The position numbers and the translations under genes are program-made. Under the pieces are notes generated by a model that worked only from the letters and a program-made list of their open reading frames with translations, made no database searches and was not told where the DNA came from. From an uncultured Lachnospiraceae bacterium (GTDB lineage Bacteria; Bacillota; Clostridia; Lachnospirales; Lachnospiraceae), in contig CAJUSQ010000009.1 in NCBI GenBank assembly GCA_910588885.1, positions 13,018 to 45,981 of the forward strand: a stretch of DNA of 32,964 bases. Reading direction: 5' to 3'. Position 1 is the first letter of the stretch. The number at the start of each line of letters is the position of its first letter. Positions 14,994 through 23,560 of the stretch are shown here, one piece after another.

Positions 14994-16199
14994 TTAATCT
15001 TCAATAAAACGGTTGTGTACTGCCCGCATGGCTTTGTCTGCATCTACTTCATCCAGCAATACGGTAACGCGAATTTCCGAGGTTGCAATCATACGGATAT
15101 TAATTCCGGCGTTGTAAATCGCTTCAAACATCTTTGCGGCAACACCGGGATTGGACTGCATGCCTGCGCCCACAACGGACACTTTGGCAACCGTCATATC
15201 GGATTCGATATGCTGGGCCGTAATGCGGCTCTTATGCTCATTTAAAAGGGCTAAAACCTCTTCTACGTCCTCCCGGGCTACCGTAAAGGAAATATCCTTG
15301 GTGCCTTCCCGGCCGATGGACTGAATGATAATGTCCACATTAATGTTATGCTTCCCTAATATATTAAAAATCTTGAACGCGGTTCCGGGCGTATCCTTCA
15401 CGCCGATTACCGCGATCCGGGCCGTATTTTTATCCACTGCCACTCCGCTGATAAGCATACTCTCCACGTCAACTTCCTCCTTTACAATGGTTCCCTCCGC
15501 CGTATTCAGGCTGGAACGGACAACCAGCTGGACGCCGTATTTCTTCGCCATCTCCACCGAGCGGTTGTGAAGCACCCGTGCCCCCAGGGTAGCCAGCTCC
15601 AGCATTTCTTCATAGGTAATCTCCTTTAGCTTCCTGGCATTGGGGACAACCCTTGGATCTGCCGTATAGATTCCTTCCACATCCGTATAAATTTCACAGG
15701 CATCCGCTTTCAAAGCCGCCGCCAGGGCAACCGCCGTAGTATCCGAACCGCCCCGGCCTAAAGTTGTAAGATCATCATATTTATTTACACCCTGAAAGCC
15801 GGTAACCACTACCAGCTTCCGGCTGTCCAGCTCATGCCAGATCCGCTCCGTATCGATCCGTTTAAAACGTGCATTCCCGTATGCGGAGCTGGTATGCATC
15901 GTTACCTGGTATGCATTCAGGGAAACGCTGGGAATCCCCATCGCCCCCATTGCCATGGACATCAGGGCAACGGAGGTCTGCTCCCCGGTAGCCAAAAGCA
16001 TATCCATCTCCCGCTTTGAGGGATTCGGGTTGATCTCCTTTGCCTTCGCAATCAGTTGGTCCGTGGTATCCCCCATGGCGGATAATACCACTACGACATC
16101 GTTTCCTTTTCGGTAATCCTCTATGCAGCGCTGCGCCACGTGGTAAATCCGTTCTTTATCCGCCACGGAGCTTCCGCCGAACTTTTTAACAATAAGCAT
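14994..16199 (-). CDS. lysC: Aspartate kinase
   Basis: This 401-residue enzyme phosphorylates aspartate, the first step toward lysine, threonine and methionine. Motifs seen: KKFGGSSV at the N-terminus, TTLGRGGSDTTAVALAAAL in the nucleotide/aspartate region, YTDVEGIYTADPR, and C-terminal ACT regulatory domains (IAVIGVKDTPGTAFKIF and VSVVGAGMQSNPGVAAKMF). Length is normal for a monofunctional enzyme. AGGAGG precedes the ATG. It is the last gene of an operon with hom and the putative homoserine kinase, 9 bp after the latter, so it probably serves threonine supply, and feedback control through the ACT domains is expected from the family. Confidence 0.96.
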   Translation of the reverse strand: MLIVKKFGGSSVADKERIYHVAQRCIEDYRKGNDVVVVLSAMGDTTDQLIAKAKEINPNPSKREMDMLLATGEQTSVALMSMAMGAMGIPSVSLNAYQVTMHTSSAYGNARFKRIDTERIWHELDSRKLVVVTGFQGVNKYDDLTTLGRGGSDTTAVALAAALKADACEIYTDVEGIYTADPRVVPNARKLKEITYEEMLELATLGARVLHNRSVEMAKKYGVQLVVRSSLNTAEGTIVKEEVDVESMLISGVAVDKNTARIAVIGVKDTPGTAFKIFNILGKHNINVDIIIQSIGREGTKDISFTVAREDVEEVLALLNEHKSRITAQHIESDMTVAKVSVVGAGMQSNPGVAAKMFEAIYNAGINIRMIATSEIRVTVLLDEVDADKAMRAVHNRFIED

Positions 16200-16208
16200 A
16201 AAATCCTC

Positions 16209-17405
16209 CTAGATGAAATAATCGATCAGCTCATGTCCCTTGGCGATCAAACGGCCGCTTTCTGCTGCTTCCTTTTCGTTATAGCTCCAGGTATGGCTTT
16301 GTATGGCCCGGCTGTCATAAAGCAGATACGGCACGGGATCTTCCGTATGGGTACGCAGGGCAATGGGGGTGGGATGATCCGGCAAAACCAGCAGCCGGAA
16401 GTCTTCCCCGGCCTTTTCCATGCCTTCCGTAACGGGCCGGATAATCCTGGCATCAATGGCTTCAATGGCCTGTATTTTCTTCTCTATGCTTCCCTGATGG
16501 CCCATTTCGTCCGGAGCCTCCACGTGCACGTATACAAAATCATATCCGTCCTTTGTCAGGGCATCCAAAGCCGCCCGGGCTTTCCCTTCATAGTTGGTAT
16601 GAAGCCCGCCGTTGGCCCCTTCTACGGGAATTACCTTCATAGAAGATCCTACCGCAATCCCTTTTAACAAGTCCACAGCAGAAACCATTGCACCCCGGAC
16701 ATGGTTCTTCTCTTCAAAGGAGCTTAAAACCGGCTTGGTGCCGGCACCCCAGAACCAGCAGGAATTTGCAGGTCTTAATCCCTGTTTCCGGCGTTCCCGG
16801 TTAATGGGATGGTTTACCAGGATCTCATAGCTTTTCTCCATCATCTCCCGCAGCCGTCTGTCTCCGGGAAGGTAGCTGCCAACTACCTGCTCCAGTATAT
16901 CATGGGGCTGTGCCAGATCCGTCACTTCCCCTTTCTCCCAAATCAACAGATGACGGTAGCTGGTACCCGTATAAAAACGGTAACACTCCGATTCCAGCTG
17001 CTCCTTCAGGGCTTCTATCAGAACAGCCGCCTCCTGGGTTGAAATCTCTCCGGCGCTATGATCCAGAATTCTCCTCTCTTCATAATATTCCTCTTCTTCC
17101 GAGAGTGTGACGAGATTGCAGCGCAGCGCCACATCCTCCGGCTTCATGGCCACTCCGATACTTAAGGCTTCCAGGGGGGATCTGCCGGAATAATACTTCT
17201 TTGGGTCATACCCCAAAACCGACAGGTTCGCCGTATCGCTGCCAGGCTTCATTCCGTTCGGAACGGTCTGCACCATACCGATCTCGCTTTTCTTCGCCAG
17301 CGCATCCAATACCGGCGTATCCGCACAGGCCAGAGGAGTCTTCCCACCCAGCTCCTCCAGGGGCAGGTCTGCCATCCCGTCCCCTAATATTACAATATAT
17401 TTCAT
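16209..17405 (-). CDS. Cofactor-independent phosphoglycerate mutase-like protein, probable homoserine kinase
   Basis: The 398-residue sequence belongs to the alkaline-phosphatase-like ApgM family: ILGDGMAD at the N-terminus (metal-binding Asp), KPGSDTANLSVLGYDP (Ser nucleophile region), AANSCWFWGAGTKP-type segment, VHVEAPDEMGHQG and LPDHPTPIALRTHTEDPVPY (metal ligands). A subgroup located in threonine operons has been proposed to act as an alternative homoserine kinase. Here it sits directly between hom and lysC and no classical GHMP-type thrB is in the window, which supports that role. No thrC is present. The start has GAGGAAA upstream. The family is certain; the substrate is inferred from context. 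Confidence 0.88.
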   Translation of the reverse strand: MKYIVILGDGMADLPLEELGGKTPLACADTPVLDALAKKSEIGMVQTVPNGMKPGSDTANLSVLGYDPKKYYSGRSPLEALSIGVAMKPEDVALRCNLVTLSEEEEYYEERRILDHSAGEISTQEAAVLIEALKEQLESECYRFYTGTSYRHLLIWEKGEVTDLAQPHDILEQVVGSYLPGDRRLREMMEKSYEILVNHPINRERRKQGLRPANSCWFWGAGTKPVLSSFEEKNHVRGAMVSAVDLLKGIAVGSSMKVIPVEGANGGLHTNYEGKARAALDALTKDGYDFVYVHVEAPDEMGHQGSIEKKIQAIEAIDARIIRPVTEGMEKAGEDFRLLVLPDHPTPIALRTHTEDPVPYLLYDSRAIQSHTWSYNEKEAAESGRLIAKGHELIDYFI

Positions 17406-17422
17406 AAATTTCCTCTTTTCAG

Positions 17423-18625
17423 TTAGGCAACACGAACCATCTGAATGATCTGATTCAGCTTCTTGGCGCTTTCCTCATATTCCGCTTCGGTCATCTGCCG
17501 GGTCAGCACTCCGATCTCTCCGGAAACCTCCGGCACTTCTACGTATTCCACGTCCCCGAACGCCGCTTCGATCTGTTCCCTGGAATCCCCGGTACGCAGG
17601 AAAAATCTGCCGGATGCCTGCCGGTAATCCAGAAGCTGCAGCTTCCCGGAGCTCCAGGCTGCCATAATGTTCCGGTCTTTATTCTTTATAATCTCCACGA
17701 TATCTGCCGTCACCGCACTGGCCGTGGGAAGCTTTCCTGCCCCGCTGCCGTAGAACATGGCGTCTCCCAGCACATTTCCATGGACGAAAATCCCGTTGAA
17801 AACATCATTTACATGATACAGGGGATGTTCCGGGGAAAGTAAAAAAGGCGCCACCAATGCATAATAACCGCCCTCCGTCTTCCGGCTGGTGGCCAGCAGC
17901 TTAATCCCCCGGTTCATCGCCTTGGCATATTTGATATCCACAGCGGTAATCCCGGTAATCCCTTCCGTATGGATTTCTTCAAAGTCCACCTGCTGCCCGC
18001 AGACCAGGGATGTTAAAATCGCAATTTTACGGCAGGCATCCTGGCCTTCGATATCGGCCGTGGGATCGGCCTCCGCATATCCCCTTGCCTGGGCGTCTTT
18101 CAAAACATCCTGGAATTCCGAGCCGTCAAATGTCATCTTGGTTAGCATATAATTGGTGGTACCGTTTAAAATTCCCGTAATCTCCTCCACCTCATCCGCG
18201 GTCAATGAGGAATTCAGGGGCCGGATAATGGGAATACCGCCGCCGACGCTGGCTTCGAAGAGAAAATTGATATTTTTTTCCCGGGCAATGGCCAAAAGCT
18301 CCGCTCCATGCTTGGCCACCAATGCCTTATTGGAGGTCGTAACGCTGCGGCCTGCCAAAAGGGCACGTTTTACAAAGGTATACGCCGGCTCCACGCCGCC
18401 CATGGCTTCCACTACCACCTGAATCTCCGGATCCTCCGCAATCACTTCATAATCATGTACGATCTTAGGCTGGATCGCATCCCCCGGGAAATCCCGCAAA
18501 TCCAGGACATACTTAATCTCGATCTCTTCCCCGGCCCGCTTTGTGATGCTCTCCCGGTTCGTTTCCAGCACCTCCGCAACGCCGGAGCCAATGGTACCGT
18601 ATCCCAATAATGCAATTTTAATCAT
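17423..18625 (-). CDS. hom: Homoserine dehydrogenase
   Basis: This 400-residue enzyme reduces aspartate semialdehyde to homoserine. Features: N-terminal NAD(P)-binding GYGTIGSGVAEVL, the VEAMGGVEPA segment, TSNKALVAKHG, GGGIPIIRPL, ILNGTTNYMLTKM and the catalytic region GYAEADPTADIEGQDACRK. A short C-terminal ACT-like segment ends the protein (EVSGEIGVLTRQMTEAEYEE). Its ATG lies 4 bp after the stop of the ACT regulator, with AAGGGAG inside that gene's end, so the two are translationally linked. The putative homoserine kinase follows after 17 bp. Confidence 0.95.
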   Translation of the reverse strand: MIKIALLGYGTIGSGVAEVLETNRESITKRAGEEIEIKYVLDLRDFPGDAIQPKIVHDYEVIAEDPEIQVVVEAMGGVEPAYTFVKRALLAGRSVTTSNKALVAKHGAELLAIAREKNINFLFEASVGGGIPIIRPLNSSLTADEVEEITGILNGTTNYMLTKMTFDGSEFQDVLKDAQARGYAEADPTADIEGQDACRKIAILTSLVCGQQVDFEEIHTEGITGITAVDIKYAKAMNRGIKLLATSRKTEGGYYALVAPFLLSPEHPLYHVNDVFNGIFVHGNVLGDAMFYGSGAGKLPTASAVTADIVEIIKNKDRNIMAAWSSGKLQLLDYRQASGRFFLRTGDSREQIEAAFGDVEYVEVPEVSGEIGVLTRQMTEAEYEESAKKLNQIIQMVRVA

Positions 18626-18629
18626 TTGA

Positions 18630-19073
18630 CTACTCCCTTGCTAAAATTTTTAAATAATGGATTCCGTTTTCCTGTTCAATATTTTCTACCATCTGGGACA
18701 CATCCCCGGTATTGGGCAAAATGTCCACGCTCAGGGTTAAAGATGCCACCCCGTTGATGGGGATGCTCTGATGAATGGTCAGGATATTGGCATGGTAGTC
18801 GGCAATGGTCCTAAGCACCAGGGATAAAACCCCCGGCTCGTCGTCCATCTGGATCACCATGGTAATCGTCTTCCCCTTGGCATTGTCATGAAACGGAAAG
18901 ATATCATCCTTATATTTGTAAAAAGAGCTGCGGCTGATTCCCACAAGCTCTGCCGCTTCCTGCACGGATTCTGCCCGTTCCGTATCTAACAGCCGCTTTG
19001 CCTCCACCACCTTCAGCAATACTTCCGGTACGGCCTTCTTCTTCAACACAAAATACTTGGTTTTGTCTTCCAT
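18630..19073 (-). CDS. ACT domain-containing protein (PheB/UPF0735 type)
   Basis: This 147-residue protein has an N-terminal helix-turn-helix-like part (SVQEAAELVGISRSSFYKYK) and a C-terminal ACT domain (MVIQMDDEPGVLSLVLRTIA, GVASLTLSVDI), the layout of PheB/UPF0735 proteins. ACT domains bind amino acids. As first gene of the hom operon it is a plausible sensor or regulator of threonine synthesis, but this has not been shown for the family. The start MEDKTKYF has GGGAGG 5 bases upstream and is preferred over longer in-frame starts. A promoter lies about 50 bp upstream. Confidence 0.88.
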   Translation of the reverse strand: MEDKTKYFVLKKKAVPEVLLKVVEAKRLLDTERAESVQEAAELVGISRSSFYKYKDDIFPFHDNAKGKTITMVIQMDDEPGVLSLVLRTIADYHANILTIHQSIPINGVASLTLSVDILPNTGDVSQMVENIEQENGIHYLKILARE

Positions 19074-19124
19074 TCTGTCCTCCCGCATGTATGTGTCAGA
19101 AGCACACCTGTGCTCATACCAAAG

Positions 19125-19153
19125 ATAGTAACACATTTATTTTTCTATTTCAA
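19125..19153 (-). promoter_or_regulatory. Promoter of the ACT-hom-kinase-lysC operon
   Basis: On the minus strand TTGAAA (19153-19148), 17 bases, TACTAT (19130-19125), about 50 bp before the first start codon. Upstream lies an inverted repeat TGTCTA/TAGACA around 19184-19202. No T-box or riboswitch can be seen in the short leader. Confidence 0.6.
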
Positions 19154-19215
19154 CCATTTTATAAAATTAACCGTTTTCATCCCATGTCTAAAATATAGAC
19201 AAGCACCGGGGCTGT

Positions 19216-20064
19216 TTAAAATTTCCGGCTGCTGCTGCTGAATGTCCGGCCTCCGGAACCAGTGTGAATGGTACTTCGCCCGCTGTGCCCTTTTGAACCG
19301 CCGCTGCCGTTATTTTTGGGAATTTTCCTGTGGGTAACAATTTGATTCACAAATTCATCCCGTTTCTGAGACAGCCGCACAGCCCCGTTTTCCCGCCAGG
19401 AATACTGGTAGCCGCCCCATTTCAGCCGGTACCGTCCGATCACCGCTGAAGCGGTAATTCCTCCGGCTGCCGCCGCAAATCCTGCTGCCAGCAGGATTTC
19501 CCACCAAACCAGGCGTTTTTCCCGGGAAGCATATTCTATGATCTCCCCGGTTTCTTCATCATATGTATACTGGTCATCCGGAATCCCGCTCCAGTAGGCG
19601 TCCCGCACCCCTTCTGCCATGCTTTGAAAGGCTTTGTAATAATTCCCTTCACTGGCCCCTTCGTAAGCCGCGTCCAAAATGTCTTCCTTCCGCTGGTCCG
19701 TCAGGTAGTAAATGGCTTCCCCGAACGCGCTGACCACCAATTCCCGGTTCTCCATATCAATCAGGCAGATTACGCCGTTGTCTCCAACGGTATGGGCATC
19801 CGCCCAGGCTTCTGCGTAGGAAACGGCTCCCATACCCCCGGCGTCCTGCGTGGAAACCAGCATGATATCCCAGTGAGTGGACTGTCCGGCGTCCTCTGCC
19901 AGCTCCTGCAGGTTTTTCACCTCCGCCCCGGTCAAAAGCCCTGCCTGGTCCGCAACCTGTCCCCGGCCGCCGTCATCCGTATCTGCTGCCGAAGCCAAGC
20001 ATACCGGAATGCAGCACAGCAGAATTACTAAGATCAATATCGAACATGTGTTCTTTTTCTTCAT
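19216..20064 (-). CDS. TPM-domain exported membrane protein (YdjH-like)
   Basis: This 282-residue protein has a signal peptide (KNTCSILILVILLCCIPVCL), a TPM/Psb32 domain (VADQAGLLTGAEVKNLQELA, DIMLVSTQDA, NGVICLIDMENRELVVSAFG), one membrane helix (WWEILLAAGFAAAAGGITAS) and a Ser/Gly-rich tail (GRSTIHTGSGGRTFSSSSRK). TPM proteins are extracytoplasmic and linked to envelope stress; B. subtilis YdjH is the apparent counterpart. It overlaps the preceding zinc-ribbon gene by 4 bases (ATGA), so the pair is coupled. It is the last gene of the phage-shock-like cluster. Confidence 0.85.
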   Translation of the reverse strand: MKKKNTCSILILVILLCCIPVCLASAADTDDGGRGQVADQAGLLTGAEVKNLQELAEDAGQSTHWDIMLVSTQDAGGMGAVSYAEAWADAHTVGDNGVICLIDMENRELVVSAFGEAIYYLTDQRKEDILDAAYEGASEGNYYKAFQSMAEGVRDAYWSGIPDDQYTYDEETGEIIEYASREKRLVWWEILLAAGFAAAAGGITASAVIGRYRLKWGGYQYSWRENGAVRLSQKRDEFVNQIVTHRKIPKNNGSGGSKGHSGRSTIHTGSGGRTFSSSSRKF

Positions 20065-21158
20065 AACAGATACCCCCCTGCCAGAAACAGCAGCAATACC
20101 ACCAGAAACACAAAGAAGCTTAGAAGGCCGACTTTTTTATAATCCACAGGCAATTCCCCGTATACGGCCCCGTTCTGGCCGTTCATGGAAAAGTAGTAGA
20201 GCTTTCCGTTTCTCCCCCGGCAGGTCATTGTCCAGACCGGAAGCAGCACATAGGACCAGTGCTCCGAAAGGGTGCGCAGATCGCAGTTTTCCACACTGAC
20301 GCCGGAATATCCGCTGATGGTATCCCGCAGCATCTGCCTGCCGTACTGCCTGACTTCCTTTGCAATCTCCTCTTTCAGGCTCTCCTGCTCCACATCCCGT
20401 TTTTCCGCAAAAAAACCGGATAAGTAGCCCATTTGGAACTCCTTCTTCCAGCGCATATCAAAGGGCAGCACCCCCTGGGCCAGGGTCTGATTGGCTTTCT
20501 GCAGGGCGTTTTTGGAAATATTCCGGCATTCCATTTCTCCCTCCCGGATAATCCGGTAGTATTTTGTTTCCGTATATTCCAGATCCCCGCTGCGCCAGAT
20601 CCGGAGGTTGGTTCCCTGGGCCTGCATCCGTCCGTTCATACTGCATTCATAAACCCAATAGGGGAAATACACCCCGGAAAACTTTTCCAGCTGCTGACGG
20701 CTGAAAAATGATTTCGGAATGAACTTTTTACTATGTACAAAATCCAGGAACATACGTTCGGCTTGTTCCCGGTCAATGGAAAAAGGTACCACAAAATCCG
20801 GCAGATACTTTCCGGAAAGTCTGCCGGAAAGCACTACCGGGCTATGGCAATAGTAACAGAAGGAAGCCGCCGTGGTGCTGTCGGTTACAATCTCGGCCCC
20901 GCAGCTGGGGCAGTGGTATACCACCGCCGTCTCTGCATCGGCCCGTTCCGTCCCGCGGCTTGTTTCCGTCCCGGACGGCGTTCCCCTATGGCGGTCGGCT
21001 CCGGCGTGTTCCGTCCCGCGTCCGGCCTGCCGCTCCATAGCCTGAAATTCCTCCTGTGAAATGACACTGCCGCAATATTCACATTTATAGTTTTGTCCGG
21101 CAGGGTCGAATACAAGCTCTCCGCCGCAATTCGGACATTTGTAACTGATAACTCCCAT
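20061..21158 (-). CDS. Zinc-ribbon membrane protein (YdjG-like)
   Basis: This 365-residue protein begins with a TFIIB-type zinc ribbon (YKCPNCGGELVFD, YKCEYCGSVI), followed by a charged Arg/Thr linker, a second CPSC...CYYC ribbon (residues about 84-110), a long globular part and a single C-terminal membrane helix (VGLLSFFVFLVVLLLFLAGG). B. subtilis YdjG, encoded with PspA, has this type of organisation. AGGAGG precedes the ATG and the start is 12 bp after prfB. It probably works with the coupled TPM protein in the envelope-stress module. Confidence 0.85.
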   Translation of the reverse strand: MGVISYKCPNCGGELVFDPAGQNYKCEYCGSVISQEEFQAMERQAGRGTEHAGADRHRGTPSGTETSRGTERADAETAVVYHCPSCGAEIVTDSTTAASFCYYCHSPVVLSGRLSGKYLPDFVVPFSIDREQAERMFLDFVHSKKFIPKSFFSRQQLEKFSGVYFPYWVYECSMNGRMQAQGTNLRIWRSGDLEYTETKYYRIIREGEMECRNISKNALQKANQTLAQGVLPFDMRWKKEFQMGYLSGFFAEKRDVEQESLKEEIAKEVRQYGRQMLRDTISGYSGVSVENCDLRTLSEHWSYVLLPVWTMTCRGRNGKLYYFSMNGQNGAVYGELPVDYKKVGLLSFFVFLVVLLLFLAGGYLL

Positions 21159-21170
21159 GGCTCCCTCCTG

Positions 21171-22314
21171 TTATAGGGGCATATCCTCTCCGGCGGCCGG
21201 GCTTTTTCTGCCCATGCTGCACCATTTCAGATATGCATTGATAAAGCTGTCCAGGCTTCCGTCCATAACGCTGTCCACATTTCCGCTTTCTTCCCCGGTC
21301 CTGTGATCCTTCACCATGGTATAGGGCTGCATGACATAGGAACGGATCTGGTTGCCCCAGCCGATTTCCGTCACTTCTCCCCGGATATCTGCTGCTTTCT
21401 TCGCATTTTCTTCTTCTTTCAATAAAAAAAGCTTGGCTTTCAGCATCTGCATGGCTTTATCTTTATTCATATGCTGTGAGCGTTCATTCTGACACTGTAC
21501 CACAATACCGGTGGGAAGATGGGTAATCCGGATTGCCGACGAGGTTTTATTAATGTGCTGGCCGCCGGCGCCGCTGGAACGGTATGTGTCGATCCTAAGA
21601 TCGTCGTCGTTGATTTCAATGTCAACCTCTTTGTCGATATCCGGCATCACATCGCAGGATGCAAAGGAAGTCTGCCGCTTGCCTGCCGCATTAAAGGGGG
21701 AAATCCGCACCAGCCGGTGCACCCCTTTTTCGGATTTCAAATACCCATAGGCATTCTCGCCCCGTACCTCAAAGGTAATGGATTTTAAACCTGCCTCTTC
21801 CCCGTCCAGGGAGTCCAAAACTTCCAGGGCGAACCCTTTCCGCTCGGCCCAGCGTTTGTACATACGATAAAGCATTGCCGTCCAATCACAGGACTCGGTC
21901 CCCCCTGCCCCCGCATGAAGGGCCACAATGGCATCGTCCCCGTCATATTCCCCGGACAGTAAGGTCTTGATGCGGATATTCTCATAACTTTCCCGAAACT
22001 CCGTCAACGCTTCTTCAATCTCCGGAATCAGGGATGCGTCCTGCTCTTCATATCCCATTTCCAGCAGCGTTTCGATATCCTCGTATTGGGATTCCAGCCG
22101 GGCATAGGTTTCCACATCGTCCTTCAGGCTTTTTAACCGTTTCATTTTTTCCTGAGACTGTTCCGGGTCATTCCAAAAATCCGGTGCCTCCATTTCTTTT
22201 TCCAATTCCTGAATCCTGTGCTCTTTTTCAGCCAGGTTAAAGTGAATCCCTCACTTCCAACAATGGCCCGGAAAAACTGTTCAATGTAAATTTGAACTGA
22301 TCTAATTCAACCAT
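21171..22314 (-). CDS. prfB: Peptide chain release factor 2, expressed by +1 programmed frameshift
   Basis: RF2 releases peptides at UGA and UAA. The first 25 codons (MVELDQFKFTLNSFSGPLLE, then VRDSL) begin at ATG 22314 with GAGGTG upstream and end at TAA (22239-22237). Slipping one base at CTT-T-AAC (22242-22236) joins them to NLAEKEHRIQELEKEMEAPD and the remaining frame, for 380 residues in total. AGG at the third codon before CTT supplies the Shine-Dalgarno-like stimulator at the same spacing as in E. coli. The RF2 signatures are present: the SPF tripeptide (RISPFNA) and GGQ (GAGGQHINKTSSAIRI). The shift site is unusual in having UAA where the family nearly always has UGA. It lies inside the phage-shock-like cluster. 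Confidence 0.93.
22236..22256 (-). promoter_or_regulatory. prfB +1 frameshift site (CTT TAA C)
   Basis: On the minus strand the codons GTG AGG GAT TCA CTT TAA precede C. AGGGA acts as the upstream Shine-Dalgarno-like element, CTT is the slippery codon and TAA the in-frame stop. Conservation of the protein on both sides of the junction shows that the shift is required. Confidence 0.88.
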
Positions 22315-22350
22315 CCGTGTCACCTCTTTCTTAAAATTATTTTTCTTTTC

Positions 22351-22364
22351 AGAACATACGTTCT
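22351..22364. promoter_or_regulatory. LexA-box-like palindrome in the prfB leader
   Basis: AGAACATACGTTCT fits the core GAAC-N4-GTTC of the Gram-positive LexA/DinR box. It lies 37 bp upstream of prfB, in the 107-bp gap behind the SPFH gene. No SOS gene is nearby and the motif is short, so this is tentative. Confidence 0.35.
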
Positions 22365-22421
22365 TATTAATTGTCCGCTCCCGGACCCTTTCTTCCTGGT
22401 ACGGACAGAATTTGACCTTGT

Positions 22422-23435
22422 TTATCCGATCAATTTGTTCCCGCATTCCGGACAGAATTTAGCGCCGTTGGCAGGTGTTCCGCAGTTGGGACAGAACTTG
22501 GGCGCTGCCGTGCCCTGGGGCTGGACATTTCCTTGCATTTGGGCATTCCCTTGCGGCTGGACGTTTCCCTGCATTTGGGCGTTCCCCTGAACCTGGGCGT
22601 TCATATTTGCCATCATCTGCTGGCCCATCATCATGCCCATCTGCATATTGACCATATCCGCTCCCAGCCTTGAACCGCTGCCGCCGTTTGCCATGGCATC
22701 CGTCATCGCCATCTGCTGATAACGGCCAAGATCGCCGACCATTGCCTGGGAAGCAGCCTTTGTCTGCATTTTCTGCACCTCTTCGGGATAGGAAAAGCTG
22801 GATACGGTAAATCCGGTAGTGGACAGCCCGATCTTTACCATCTGCATATCCAGATCTTCCTGAATGCCCCGGGCAATGTCGTAGGCATTGGCCTGCAGGT
22901 TGAACATGTCTTTCCCTTCCTTGCTGATCCACTTCATTAAAAGCTGATCCAGCACTGCCAGCACACGTTCCCGCACATCCTCCACCAGATACTGCTTCTT
23001 GATTCCGGCCACCTTATCAATCAGGCAGTCCCTGTCGGAAACCCGGAACTGAAAGGTTCCGAAAGCCCGGATCGGCATACCGCCGGGCAGCCCCTGGGCC
23101 GGAATGGAAACGGGATTTCTGGTGCCCCATTTTACCGTAAATTCCTTGGTATTGACAAACAGCACTTCCGCCCGAATCCCGCTGTTGAATCCGAATTTAA
23201 ACCCCTTCAGGGTAGACAGGAACGGGATAATATCGGATTCGATATCAAAGCTGCCCTCGTCTTCGAAAACGCCTTCGATCCTGCCGTTATACAGGAACAC
23301 GGCGTCCTGGCCCTGACGGATGATCAAGCGGCTGCCTTTTTTAATTTCCCGATTTTCCCATTTCCAGAAAATAACGTCGTCCCGGTACTCTTCCCATTCG
23401 ATCACATTGGACAACTGATTTTGAAAGAAACCCAT
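22422..23435 (-). CDS. SPFH-domain protein with C-terminal zinc ribbon (YdjI-like)
   Basis: This 337-residue protein starts MGFFQNQLSNVIEWEEYRDD, followed by an SPFH/virion-core-like domain (residues about 20-230), a Met/Gln-rich stretch with a near-perfect repeat of QGNAQMQGNVQP, and a final zinc ribbon (FCPNCGTPANGAKFCPECGN). SPFH proteins form membrane-associated assemblies; B. subtilis YdjI, encoded next to PspA, is the closest known analogue. AAAGGAGG precedes the ATG; a longer in-frame start 66 bases upstream lacks support. It is 125 bp after pspA and likely shares its promoter. Confidence 0.88.
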   Translation of the reverse strand: MGFFQNQLSNVIEWEEYRDDVIFWKWENREIKKGSRLIIRQGQDAVFLYNGRIEGVFEDEGSFDIESDIIPFLSTLKGFKFGFNSGIRAEVLFVNTKEFTVKWGTRNPVSIPAQGLPGGMPIRAFGTFQFRVSDRDCLIDKVAGIKKQYLVEDVRERVLAVLDQLLMKWISKEGKDMFNLQANAYDIARGIQEDLDMQMVKIGLSTTGFTVSSFSYPEEVQKMQTKAASQAMVGDLGRYQQMAMTDAMANGGSGSRLGADMVNMQMGMMMGQQMMANMNAQVQGNAQMQGNVQPQGNAQMQGNVQPQGTAAPKFCPNCGTPANGAKFCPECGNKLIG

Positions 23436-23560
23436 TTCAAACCTCCTTTTGATGCCTTTGGAGTCTCCGTTCCCTCCATCGGCACTTCCATGCAAGTACA
23501 ACTACAAAAATCCTCCGCCAATCCATCTCTCGATCAATCACGCGGAGGTCTTTTCCTTGC

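Noticed and set aside
20041..20054. CGAACATGTGTTCT, LexA-like
   Set aside because: It lies in the first codons of the TPM gene and inside a translationally coupled unit, with no promoter evidence; chance is likely.
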